The translations under genes and the position numbers were made by a program. From Kiritimatiellota bacterium (GTDB taxonomy: Bacteria > Verrucomicrobiota > Kiritimatiellia > JAAZAB01), in NCBI GenBank assembly GCA_026398415.1, contig JAPLSY010000080.1, forward strand, positions 4,465 through 68,464: DNA of 64,000 bases, given 5' to 3'. The notes below the pieces were generated by a model. It saw only the letters and a program-made list of their open reading frames with translations. It was not told the DNA's origin and ran no database searches. Below, one piece after another: positions 8,001-16,743 of the stretch (position 1 is its first letter; the number at the start of each line of letters is the position of its first letter).

Positions 8001-10834
8001 GGCTCCGTCTCCTCGTTGTGATCGCTGTCAGATTCAGTGTCCGCCGACGCCGGTCGCCGGTCGAAGAACCCGCACAAGTTGAAGAACTCGCAAAACTGGC
8101 AGGCCCCTGTTCGCGCATGGAATATAGCGGAACTTCCCGGACGGGGATCGGCCTCAAAGCGCCCCTGGCGCGGGGATTCCACGCGTTGAATCAGTGCCGC
8201 TTCCCATTGCGGCAAAACTTCGCTCCAGTTGACGGGATTGTGCCGGTAACTGAGCGGGGCGACTTTCACGTCCGCCGCCTTTGCCAGGCAGATGTATCCG
8301 GCCTGCACCGGAGCGTGGGCAGTATCCTTGAAGCCCGCAATAAGTCCACGCTGCAACGCAAGCAGGTAGGCAGGCAATTGAAGCTCCGTTACCTTGTCAA
8401 TTACGGATGCCACGGAGGGTGTTGTTCCGGATTTGTAATCCCAGACGGCGAAACCGTCGGACTCGCCTGGGCGAAGCGCCTTGGCAGAGCCTGGTGTATG
8501 GCGATCGATCCGATCAATCCGTCCACGCAAAATAAGCCCGGCAATGGCAAGTCCAGCGAACGGCGCTTCGGTCAATGCAAACCGCCAGCCGGCGCGCGCA
8601 CGTTCCCGTTCCTGATCGAGCCACGCCGGCAATATGCCCGGCATCTCCGCATCGCCCAGCAACCGGAGCCGCTCCACTTGCCAGAAAACATTGTCCGGAC
8701 AATGCGACAATTCATGTTCGACGGCTTGCTCAAGCCATGCTCGGGCATCATGGTCGTCTTCAGGCCAGCCGGGCGTATGGTCGGCCAGGCCGTCCGCAAA
8801 TGTTTTTAAGATGCCGTGCAGAAACTTGCCACGTATCCGAGGATCAATGCCGGCATCGGTCAAGGCCAGCGGCTCCAGTTTGAGCATGCGGCTGCAAAAG
8901 AATTGGAACGGACACCCCGCCAGGTCTTCGATCGCCGTCACACTCCATTCACCGGACAACGGCGCGACCGCTGTTTCGGAATGGCGATGCGGCGCAACAC
9001 TTGCGTGGTCAGTGAACGCGAGATAGCCTTCGTTCAGCCAGCGCGACCGCATCCATTCAGCCGTCGGGTTTTCCCATAGATTGCATGCCACCTGAACCGG
9101 GTTGCCATCGGCGCCGACCTCGTCAGGCAAAAGGGGACAGGGTGCATACGGCGTTTCCTCGTCGCCTTGCGCAGCACGGCTGACATAGACATGCGGCGCG
9201 GCAGCCATGAGCGCCGCTAACTGTCGTTTACCTTGCGCCCACTGCCGTTCGATCGTGCCGCCTTCCAAAAACCGCTGTTCGTCCGGGTCCAGAAACGGCC
9301 ATTCCTGTGCAGATGGCAAAAAGGCTGTGTCATGGGCGCCGATCACCCATAAATGGTCAAAGGCCAAACCGCGCGATTCGGCCGGATTAAGGACTTGAAT
9401 GCCGGCGGTTTCCGGTGTTTTTTCGGCAACAATAATTTTTTCGGCGGCCGTGGAAAGCCAGGCCAAGGCGGAGGAGGCGTTCATAACGATCACGCCGGCC
9501 TCCCGAACCAATTTCTGGATGATGTCGTCCAAATGCTGTTGGGCCAATACGTCGGTGGAGCGGTGCTGGCCTTCAAACCGGCAAAAACCTAACGCAGCCA
9601 GGCAACCTTGTATACCTTCCAACCAGTCGGCCAATGACGCCGTTTGGCGGGCGGCCAAGTGTTGGAACGGCGTCATGGGATAGCCCCGGTCAGTTAACGC
9701 CTTAAACGCTTCCTTCAGCGACAGGACCCGCTCCGGTTCCCAGAGCGCGGCACGCAGGCTATCCGCGGTATGGTGGTCCGGCTTCCGGATATAGGGCGAC
9801 ACAAGCAACGAAGTTAACAACGGCACGGGAAGGGGTTCACCCGTAAGCCGCAGTGGGATAATCGCAGTCTGAAAAAGCGGATGCTCGATGAGCGGCATTC
9901 CGATGGTCAGGTTATAGCGAATTGCATGTTCAAAGTCCGGCCGTTCCAATCCCGCCAGTTCGTCAAAACAGCGTTTAAGCAGGGAGAAACAGGCCTGATC
10001 GGCAAAGACAACCGCAAGATTCTTGTCGCCGTCATTCCAGACGCGCAGGACATCGGCACAAACCGCGCGGCATTCCTGTTCCGGGGTAGCATATAGGCAG
10101 ACACGTGTCGCCGGGCCGGGTTCGACCTCCGAACGCCAAAGCACGGTCTTGCTCCGCATCGCGAGAGCGTCACAAAGCGGTCGTTCGAGCGGCGAAATAT
10201 CGTCAAAGCCTGCCAAAATCGTATGTTGTGGTATAGTTACGCGTCCATCGGCAAGGGCCGTGCCAACCGCCATCACCATGTCGCGCCAGAGCGCGACGCC
10301 TTCGTGCTCGGTGAGCGCAAGGAATCGGCTGGTAACCTCGCGCCGGAAGCCGGCCAACTGATGCTCGCCGGCCAACCGGTGGTCACCGGCATTGCCAACG
10401 GGATCGAGACCCGCCTCCAGCAGGGCATCCAGCGAGGCTTGCAACTGGGAATACAGTGCCGGTTGCACGATCAAACCATCGGGCACGGACACGCCCTGCA
10501 CAGCCTGATGCCAATACAAAAGCGACAAGGCCGGAGAGAGCGGACGGCGTGGCATCCAGAGAGCGTCGTAGGTTTCACGGACCCATCCGCGGAATGAGCG
10601 CACCGGTGGTGTTTCCCATCCGCTTGTACCGCTAGCCAGGCGTTCCTGTCGATACAGGCGCTCCTGTCGGTAGCGATGCAATAGTCGACGTGCCAGACGC
10701 GCGGTGGCGCACAACACCAAGGCGCCATCCATCACCGCCTGGATTGTGGCGTGCTCGAACTCGCCGGCAGATGGAAAAACCCGCGTTTCCCCCCGCCAGT
10801 CGACATCCAACGGTGTGCCTTCGGCTGTTGTCAT
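7997..10834 (-). CDS. AddB-like PD-(D/E)XK nuclease, partner of the AddA-like helicase
   Basis: The 945-residue protein resembles the 'probable DNA repair protein' family found next to AddA-like helicases in Proteobacteria (AddB/RexB-like). It begins with a degenerate helicase-like region and ends with a nuclease domain: IRGKFLHGILKTF, GRIDRIDR and VWDYKSG followed by LQLPAYLLAL. Cysteines in CPFQFFC and in CQFCEFFNLCGF near the C terminus are placed as in AddB iron-sulfur nuclease domains. It is the first gene of a two-gene operon. A short repeat-encoded insert (about residues 780-793) separates GRIDRIDR from the DYKSG motif. Confidence 0.85.
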   Translation of the reverse strand: MTTAEGTPLDVDWRGETRVFPSAGEFEHATIQAVMDGALVLCATARLARRLLHRYRQERLYRQERLASGTSGWETPPVRSFRGWVRETYDALWMPRRPLSPALSLLYWHQAVQGVSVPDGLIVQPALYSQLQASLDALLEAGLDPVGNAGDHRLAGEHQLAGFRREVTSRFLALTEHEGVALWRDMVMAVGTALADGRVTIPQHTILAGFDDISPLERPLCDALAMRSKTVLWRSEVEPGPATRVCLYATPEQECRAVCADVLRVWNDGDKNLAVVFADQACFSLLKRCFDELAGLERPDFEHAIRYNLTIGMPLIEHPLFQTAIIPLRLTGEPLPVPLLTSLLVSPYIRKPDHHTADSLRAALWEPERVLSLKEAFKALTDRGYPMTPFQHLAARQTASLADWLEGIQGCLAALGFCRFEGQHRSTDVLAQQHLDDIIQKLVREAGVIVMNASSALAWLSTAAEKIIVAEKTPETAGIQVLNPAESRGLAFDHLWVIGAHDTAFLPSAQEWPFLDPDEQRFLEGGTIERQWAQGKRQLAALMAAAPHVYVSRAAQGDEETPYAPCPLLPDEVGADGNPVQVACNLWENPTAEWMRSRWLNEGYLAFTDHASVAPHRHSETAVAPLSGEWSVTAIEDLAGCPFQFFCSRMLKLEPLALTDAGIDPRIRGKFLHGILKTFADGLADHTPGWPEDDHDARAWLEQAVEHELSHCPDNVFWQVERLRLLGDAEMPGILPAWLDQERERARAGWRFALTEAPFAGLAIAGLILRGRIDRIDRHTPGSAKALRPGESDGFAVWDYKSGTTPSVASVIDKVTELQLPAYLLALQRGLIAGFKDTAHAPVQAGYICLAKAADVKVAPLSYRHNPVNWSEVLPQWEAALIQRVESPRQGRFEADPRPGSSAIFHARTGACQFCEFFNLCGFFDRRPASADTESDSDHNEETEP
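8457..8493. repeat. Second copy of the GC-rich coding repeat (in the AddB-like gene)
   Basis: The sequence ACTCGCCTGGGCGAAGCGCC and the following TTGGCAGAGCCTGG match the core of the repeat in the AddA-like gene at 5483-5515. It is translated in frame as a Pro/Gly/Ser/Ala insert within the nuclease domain. Confidence 0.55.
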
Positions 10835-10985
10835 TGCTGATCAGTATACCATTGTGCCGGTTAATGAGCAGAATAAAATGACCGACGATTCATTCGTTCT
10901 GAGAAATATGCTTGCCAGAATGGGGCCTTGTGATAAGAATAGATACATATGGTAGTTAGTGCGGGGAGTTGAAAGGTAAAGTTGC

Positions 10986-11984
10986 ATGAAAAAACGGATT
11001 AACCTCAAGGGCCGCAATCTGCTGAAGCTCTCCGATCTGTCAGATGCCGAGATGCTGTACCTGCTGGATTTGGCGGACAGCCTGAAGCGCAAAAAGAAAA
11101 GGGGCGTGTGCGGCAACCTCCTGGCGCACAAGAATATTGCACTGATTTATGAAAAAGCATCCACCCGGACGCGCTCCGCTTTCACCGTGGCCGCGGTGGA
11201 TGAAGGCGGCAGCGTGGAATTTCTGGGCCAGCACGACATTCATCTGGGCAAGAAGGAATCCATCAAGGATTCCGCCCGCGTATTGGGCCGTATGTTCGAT
11301 GCCATCCAGTTCCGGGGCTTTAAACAGGAAACTGTGGAAATCCTGGCGCGCTATGCCGGCATACCGGTCTGGAATGGGCTGACGGACGACGCTCATCCCA
11401 CGCAGGCACTGGCGGACCTGATGACCATACGCGAATATTTCAACCACCTGAAAGGCCTTAAGGTGGTCTATATGGGCGATGGCCGCAACAACGTGTGCCT
11501 TTCCTTAATGATGGGGTGTGCCAAGGCGGGCGTCAATTTCGTGGATTGCACACCACGGGCACTTGCGCCTGCCCAGGCGCGTCTGGACGAAGTTTTCGCC
11601 GTAGCACGCCGGAACGCCTGCACAGTGACGGTGGAACCGGATCCGGCCAGGGCCGTGGTCGGCGCCCAGGTTATTTACACGGACGTCTGGGTTTCCATGG
11701 GTGAGGAATCTAAATTTGACGAGCGACTGCGGCTCCTGAAACCATACCAGGTCAACATGGACCTCATACGGCAAACCGGCAACGCGGGCCGGAATGGCGT
11801 CATTTTTCTGCACTGCCTGCCGGCCTTCCACAACCACGAGACGGAGCTGACCCGCACACTGGGAGCGCTGGAAGTCACGGACGAGGTGTTTGAAGCACCG
11901 TTTTCCAAGGTCTTTGACCAGGCCGAGAACCGGATGCACACCATCAAGGCTTTGATGGTAGCAACCCTGACGGGAAGGCGATAG
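10986..11984 (+). CDS. argF: Ornithine carbamoyltransferase
   Basis: It condenses carbamoyl phosphate with ornithine to citrulline in arginine synthesis. The 332-residue protein has the carbamoyl-phosphate motif STRTR (about 58-62), HPTQALADLMT (about 136) and the ornithine-loop signature HCLPAFH (about 275), all intact. An AAAGGT ribosome site precedes the ATG. The gene is divergent from the AddB-like gene and lies 6 bp upstream of pyrB, so the two are almost certainly cotranscribed. The catabolic enzyme (arcB) is possible by sequence, but with argG nearby and no arcA or arcC in the window the anabolic role is favoured. Confidence 0.95.
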   Translation: MKKRINLKGRNLLKLSDLSDAEMLYLLDLADSLKRKKKRGVCGNLLAHKNIALIYEKASTRTRSAFTVAAVDEGGSVEFLGQHDIHLGKKESIKDSARVLGRMFDAIQFRGFKQETVEILARYAGIPVWNGLTDDAHPTQALADLMTIREYFNHLKGLKVVYMGDGRNNVCLSLMMGCAKAGVNFVDCTPRALAPAQARLDEVFAVARRNACTVTVEPDPARAVVGAQVIYTDVWVSMGEESKFDERLRLLKPYQVNMDLIRQTGNAGRNGVIFLHCLPAFHNHETELTRTLGALEVTDEVFEAPFSKVFDQAENRMHTIKALMVATLTGRR

Positions 11985-11990
11985 GAAACG

Positions 11991-13073
11991 ATGAGTTCAA
12001 CAATGCGCACACTGGCGAAAATGGACTGGGATGACCTGCAGAGCCTGGCGCCACTGGAGAAGGCCGAGTGCTTCAATCTGGGCTCACAACCTTTTCATGT
12101 ATTAATGGCCCAGCAGTTCACGCGGCCGCTGTTGGAAGAACTGGGTATGATGGCCACGCGCATTCGCCAGATTGCCAAGAGCAAAACCGGCATGGATTTT
12201 CTGCGCAGCCTGCTTTCGCACCGGACGGCGATGCTCTATTTTTCGCAACCCAGCACGCGCACGTTCCTCTCCTTTCATTCCGCCTGCCAGATCCTGGGCA
12301 TGAAAACCGTGGAAGTGCGCGATATCTCCACATCCAGCGAAATGAAAGGCGAAACCCAGGAGGACTCCATCCGCACGTTCAGTTCGTTCGCCGATATCAT
12401 CATCATGCGCAGCGCCGTCGGCGGACTGGCCGAAAAAATGGCCTGGGTGCTTTCCAACACCGAACGGCCCATACCGATCATCAGCGCCGGTTCCGGCAAA
12501 GACCAACACCCGACCCAGGCGCTGCTCGATATTTACACCCTCCAGCACAGTTTTGAAACGCGCGGCGGCATAGACCACAAGAAAGTGGTATTCGTGGGCG
12601 ACCTCGCCCGGGGCCGCACGGTGCGCTCCCTCGCATTCCTGCTGACCCGCTACCAAGGTGTAAAACAATACTTTATCGCGCCGCCGCCATTGCAGATCAA
12701 GGACGATATCCTTGATCTCCTGCGAAAGGCCCGCATCGAGTTCGAAGTCGGCAGTGATTTTGAAAAAGTTATTCCCGCAGCCGACGCCATCTACATGACA
12801 CGCATCCAGGACGAATGGGACGAAAACAAGGGTGACAGCGGCAAGATCGATATTTCCAAATTCGGTTTTACGGCGGAGCATCTCAAGCTTCTTCAGCCGC
12901 ATGCCGTGATCATGCATCCCTTGCCGCGCCGCCAGGAAATCGCCATCGCGGTGGACCGTGATCCGCGCGCCGTCTATTGGCGCCAGGTGCGCAATGGCAT
13001 GTGGATCCGCGTGGCCCTGCTGGCCGCCATCTTCGAATGCTTCGATGCTATTCGCGAGTTCCACGCTGCCTGA
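11991..13073 (+). CDS. pyrB: Aspartate carbamoyltransferase, catalytic subunit
   Basis: It forms N-carbamoyl-aspartate, the first committed step of UMP synthesis. Motifs are PSTRTFLSF (about residue 87), SSEMKGETQEDSIRT, HPTQALLDIY (about 172) and HPLPRRQEI (about 307). At 360 residues it is longer than the usual 310, with about 35 extra N-terminal residues. AGGAAACG precedes the ATG. No pyrI regulatory subunit or inactive pyrC' partner follows. It shares the operon with argF, so two enzymes competing for carbamoyl phosphate are made together. Confidence 0.95.
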   Translation: MSSTMRTLAKMDWDDLQSLAPLEKAECFNLGSQPFHVLMAQQFTRPLLEELGMMATRIRQIAKSKTGMDFLRSLLSHRTAMLYFSQPSTRTFLSFHSACQILGMKTVEVRDISTSSEMKGETQEDSIRTFSSFADIIIMRSAVGGLAEKMAWVLSNTERPIPIISAGSGKDQHPTQALLDIYTLQHSFETRGGIDHKKVVFVGDLARGRTVRSLAFLLTRYQGVKQYFIAPPPLQIKDDILDLLRKARIEFEVGSDFEKVIPAADAIYMTRIQDEWDENKGDSGKIDISKFGFTAEHLKLLQPHAVIMHPLPRRQEIAIAVDRDPRAVYWRQVRNGMWIRVALLAAIFECFDAIREFHAA

Positions 13074-13105
13074 GACAGTCCATGGCCGGGCACCGGAGAA
13101 CGGAA

Positions 13106-13597
13106 TTAATTCGAATCAATAATCAGGATTTCCGCCTTGGACATGCGCTGAGTGCGCCGTTGGTGCCCGATCAGGTTCATCAATTCAAGCAGGATGGCGT
13201 GTTCCCGTTCGTCGTGCTGTACGTCGGGGTCATTGAGCATGTCATGCAAAGCGACCTCCAACGATTCCACCGCTGTACCCGATGGAATCGTTACCAGGTA
13301 ACGGGCCGGGGCAATCTCAATCAACTTCAACCCGGGAATGCTTTTCAATGCCCGACTGGGACCGACTACGATCAAGGACTTGCCCGGAGCCATTGCCACC
13401 AACTCAACGTGACGGAATCGATGCCGGTTGCCTCCGGCTATAGCATCGGTGATCTTTACAATAGCCCTCGCGCGGTCCTCGTTAATCGCGGCCAGTTCTG
13501 CAAGAGTGCGCTCGGGTAATGTCACGGTCACGGGCCGCCGCGGTTCGCTAAATTTCGGCGGTCGTCCGCCAGCGGTTCTTTTCGGCTTTCGTTTCAT
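13106..13597 (-). CDS. Ribbon-helix-helix-like DNA-binding protein, copy 1
   Basis: The 163-residue protein begins with a basic tail (KRTAGGRPPKFSE), then RPVTVTLPERTL and a helix, resembling a ribbon-helix-helix fold. I do not recognise the rest, which ends in a conserved MSKAEILII. It is closely similar over its full length to the protein at 20360-20851. I chose the ATG at 13597 because the more upstream ATG at 13618 overlaps a promoter conserved in both copies and is absent from the other copy. I infer a transcriptional regulator, perhaps of the glycan cluster lying between the two copies. Confidence 0.65.
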   Translation of the reverse strand: MKRKPKRTAGGRPPKFSEPRRPVTVTLPERTLAELAAINEDRARAIVKITDAIAGGNRHRFRHVELVAMAPGKSLIVVGPSRALKSIPGLKLIEIAPARYLVTIPSGTAVESLEVALHDMLNDPDVQHDEREHAILLELMNLIGHQRRTQRMSKAEILIIDSN

Positions 13598-13605
13598 ATC
13601 ATTTA

Positions 13606-13634
13606 CATTTAATCGCATGTTGGAATTAAGTCAA
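13606..13634 (-). promoter_or_regulatory. Predicted promoter of regulator copy 1
   Basis: On the minus strand a TTGACT -35 box (13629-13634), a 17-bp spacer and TAAATG (13606-13611) sit directly before the ATG at 13597. The -35 box is exactly as far from its ATG as the -35 box of copy 2, and the sequence CTTGACTTARTTCCAACA is shared. With a start about 7 bases after the -10 the mRNA would be nearly leaderless. Confidence 0.5.
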
Positions 13635-13653
13635 GATGCGAATTCCAACAATA

Positions 13654-15714
13654 TCACCGCTTGCGCAAATACGGTGCAGCAAGCACGGTATCATTGGAGA
13701 TGCCCCCGCCGGACCAGCGTATCCGAATGGCACCGTCATCGCATTTGCGGGAATAGTGCTCCACCATCAATGGATGCAATCCTTTGGCGAGAGGCAGGGT
13801 TACAACCGCTCGGCTTTCAGCCCACGCCTGGTCCCGCCAATTATCAAGCACGCATTTCCCATCAAGATAGAAGCGCGCACCGTCGGCGCTTTGACAATAG
13901 AAAATGTAGTCGTCATCCTTCGGCACATCCAGATTGCTGACCCAGCGGGTGGAAAAACCGCTCCATCCAAGCCACCACACCGATGGTTTATCTAGAAAGC
14001 TGCGGCATAGTTCTTTCTCGACCCCGTACCAGCGCGCATGATGATGTAATTGCGTGCCGTGATAATAAGCGACCCACAGACCTTCCGCGGAGAACCAGGC
14101 GCGGGCTTCGTTGATAATGAATAGAACGGCGATTAGACATGCTACGCCGATCCATCTACGCACCCGCCATTTATGCTCTTCAGGCATCTCGGGGCGCTGT
14201 TGCCACGTTGCGCGATCAGACTCGATTATGCGCACCGCGTTGTGTTGTCTAGCCCGGCGCCATACCCACACTGACAGAATAACCAGCAGGGCTGACAGCG
14301 AGAAAATAAGCGAATAATTAACAGCGCGTATATAGGCAGGATCAGTCAGGGTGATAATGTGCGGATTGGCAAGTATTGCAAACAAACTTTTGAACCTATG
14401 CTCCACGGAATCGAGCCGCCAACACTGCCAATGCCTGCCTAACCGTAAAGCCAGCCAGGCGAGCCCGATGAACGCGCATAGGCCCAACCATTTTTGCCTT
14501 ATGAAAAAGACGTACAACCGCTGCATCCGCGCGCAGGCAATGACCGTGAGAAAGATCAGGGGCAGCACCATGAACCTGGGCGCAACACGCTCCGTATTGG
14601 GAATCTTGCCGGCCATATGGACCAAGTCCGGCAGGCCATAAATCAATTGGAACCAATAGTCGTGAAAAGCGAAAATCGCCATTAGGAGAATGGGTAAGCC
14701 AAGACCCTGGAAGCGGGTCCCGACGAGTTCAGCACGGCGGCTGAAGCGGAGCAATACCCCGAAAAACAACACGAACAGTATGCCAATCAGGGAGAGATAC
14801 AGATTGTATTCCCAAGGAAAAGTCGCGTTCGGATAAAGCGCCGGCTTGATAACCGCGTTCAGGAAATCAGTCAATGAACGATAACCGTATATGAAGTCAT
14901 CTGGCAGCAAACGTCGGGTTGTCATCGCGGCGGGTAATAGGCGGAAGACGGAGACCAACGCGGTAAAAATCATGGCCACCAATACCGTCCAGCGCGCCTC
15001 TTTGCTGAAGATGAAAACAAGGCCCAGAAAAATCATGCACATGGCGAAAGGATGCAGGGTGCCCTGCAAAAGGATAAATAGATTCACCACGGCGATTTTA
15101 ACGGCCGTCTCAAATACTGGCGCTGATTTCTTCAGCGCGTCAAAGACAAACGCCGCGAACAGCGGAAGATAAAAATAGCCGTTCCATTTGTGCCCGACCG
15201 CGATATGCGCGAGGATATGGCCGTTAAAGTTGAACAACAGGAACAGCACCAGAAAAACAAACGGCGAGAAGTCAAAGCGTTTGCGTAGCAACAGGCAACC
15301 CCAGAATCCCACCAGGTAGTGCAACAACACGTTGACAATTACGAAATGTTTTACCGTCATGAAGGCCAATAACGGTGCTTGCGGCGCAAGCGGATGCAAC
15401 GACTCCGGAATAGCTAAAAAACGCTGCGTGGGCTGGATCGGCTGGATCGGTTCCGACACATGGTAAGGAATCCGGTACGTTTGATAGGCTTCCTGAATAA
15501 CCTCGTAGTATTCCCACTCAATGCCCCAATCAATGGCATGAAAGAAGTATCCGTCATTGCGGGCTTGAAAAAAACTCAACCAGATAGCACCGCCCAGTAG
15601 CAGCAACAGGGCAAGCAAAATAAATTGCGTTCGTTTGAATCGGCTGACGGATGCCGGGCCGAAAGTAAACTCAAACAACGTATTCAAACCCGCACGAAGC
15701 CGATCACTCATCAT
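13654..15714 (-). CDS. Multi-spanning membrane protein with C-terminal PA14 domain
   Basis: About 686 residues. A hydrophobic helix near residues 25-50 is followed by a soluble loop and many transmembrane segments to about residue 540, in the style of GT-C-type membrane glycosyltransferases, although I see no clear catalytic motif. After a last helix, residues from about 560 to the end form a PA14-like beta domain (GLWVAYYHG, DDDYIFYCQSADGARFYLDG, HPLMVEHYSR, IRIRWS), known to bind carbohydrate in other proteins. AGGGAG precedes a double ATG at 15714/15711. It is the last gene of the glycan operon. Glycan transfer or recognition at the cell surface is an inference. Confidence 0.7.
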   Translation of the reverse strand: MMSDRLRAGLNTLFEFTFGPASVSRFKRTQFILLALLLLLGGAIWLSFFQARNDGYFFHAIDWGIEWEYYEVIQEAYQTYRIPYHVSEPIQPIQPTQRFLAIPESLHPLAPQAPLLAFMTVKHFVIVNVLLHYLVGFWGCLLLRKRFDFSPFVFLVLFLLFNFNGHILAHIAVGHKWNGYFYLPLFAAFVFDALKKSAPVFETAVKIAVVNLFILLQGTLHPFAMCMIFLGLVFIFSKEARWTVLVAMIFTALVSVFRLLPAAMTTRRLLPDDFIYGYRSLTDFLNAVIKPALYPNATFPWEYNLYLSLIGILFVLFFGVLLRFSRRAELVGTRFQGLGLPILLMAIFAFHDYWFQLIYGLPDLVHMAGKIPNTERVAPRFMVLPLIFLTVIACARMQRLYVFFIRQKWLGLCAFIGLAWLALRLGRHWQCWRLDSVEHRFKSLFAILANPHIITLTDPAYIRAVNYSLIFSLSALLVILSVWVWRRARQHNAVRIIESDRATWQQRPEMPEEHKWRVRRWIGVACLIAVLFIINEARAWFSAEGLWVAYYHGTQLHHHARWYGVEKELCRSFLDKPSVWWLGWSGFSTRWVSNLDVPKDDDYIFYCQSADGARFYLDGKCVLDNWRDQAWAESRAVVTLPLAKGLHPLMVEHYSRKCDDGAIRIRWSGGGISNDTVLAAPYLRKR

Positions 15715-15759
15715 CTCCCTTTTCAAATCCTGGAAAAGCCTTGTCAGGACACGCCCATC

Positions 15760-16743
15760 TTACTTCACGCCACGCTCGTAATATTCCAGCGCGCGCCGCA
15801 CACCGTCGCGGAAATCAATATTATAACGTGCACCCAGCGCCTGCTGTTTTGTGGTGTCGCCGCCGCGGGCAAAAACGCCTTCGGGTTTGTCGGACATACC
15901 GCGCACATCCGGCTGATAGCCGCATAATTCCGCCGCCATGCGCGCAAAATCAATAAAGCTGGTATAGATGCCGGTGGAAAGGTTGAGCGCGGAAGCATCG
16001 TCAATCTTGTCCATGGTAGCGAATATTTCGTCCACGCAGTCCTCAATGTGGATGAAGTCGCGGAGCTGCTGTCCGCTGCCCCAGACGGTCAGCGTTTTTT
16101 CACCGCGACTGGCGAGGGCACGCTTACAAATGCCGGGAAACGGATAACTATCGTCTTGGTCTTCGCCATAGCCTGAGAACGGACGATAGCAAACGGACTT
16201 GAGACCGTGTTTCTGGTAGGCAAGCCGCGCGAGATATTCGCACGTGAGCTTGGCCCAGCCATAACTCATGTCCGGCATGCCGATGTCGAATTCGAACGAG
16301 ATCATATCCTCCTTGAGCAGGACATAATGCTCACGGCGCTGGAACTTGATCGGATAGGCGGCGCTGGAACTGAAACAGAGCGACTTGTGCAGCTTGACAC
16401 GGACTGCCCACTGCCAATACTCGGCATCGATCGAGAGGTCATCGGCGACGACCAGCGGGTTGTGCTCGATCATCATCCGGCCACCGACCATCGCGGCGAG
16501 GTGAAAGGCATAGTCAAAATCCGTGTCTTGGACGCGCTTGAACCAGGTGCGGCAGTCTTCCTGGTAGAAGTGAAAATTCTCGTAATCACGCGGATTGAAG
16601 AATGGCCACTTTTCCGGCGGCAGGCCGCCGGTCAGCGGCACAATCGGATCCACGCAATGAACTTCGTCGCCGCGCGCCAGCAAACGCCGGATACAATGCC
16701 GTCCGACAAATCCTGCGCCGCCCGTGACCAAAACTTTAGCCAT
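15760..16743 (-). CDS. NAD-dependent epimerase/dehydratase (nucleotide-sugar SDR)
   Basis: An extended short-chain dehydrogenase of about 327 residues: the Rossmann motif VTGGAGFVGRHC is at the N terminus, a catalytic Ser lies in SSSAAYP, and the catalytic pair in SYGWAKLTCEY fits Tyr-x3-Lys. RDFIHIEDCV is typical of GDP-mannose/UDP-sugar modifying members, closest in style to GDP-L-fucose synthase or GDP-mannose epimerases. The ATG at 16743 overlaps the upstream transferase gene by 8 bp. The exact nucleotide sugar cannot be told from the sequence. Confidence 0.85.
   Translation of the reverse strand: MAKVLVTGGAGFVGRHCIRRLLARGDEVHCVDPIVPLTGGLPPEKWPFFNPRDYENFHFYQEDCRTWFKRVQDTDFDYAFHLAAMVGGRMMIEHNPLVVADDLSIDAEYWQWAVRVKLHKSLCFSSSAAYPIKFQRREHYVLLKEDMISFEFDIGMPDMSYGWAKLTCEYLARLAYQKHGLKSVCYRPFSGYGEDQDDSYPFPGICKRALASRGEKTLTVWGSGQQLRDFIHIEDCVDEIFATMDKIDDASALNLSTGIYTSFIDFARMAAELCGYQPDVRGMSDKPEGVFARGGDTTKQQALGARYNIDFRDGVRRALEYYERGVK

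Noticed and set aside
12102..13064. A 320-residue minus-strand frame opposite pyrB
   Set aside because: pyrB is complete with all motifs; the antisense product has no family features.
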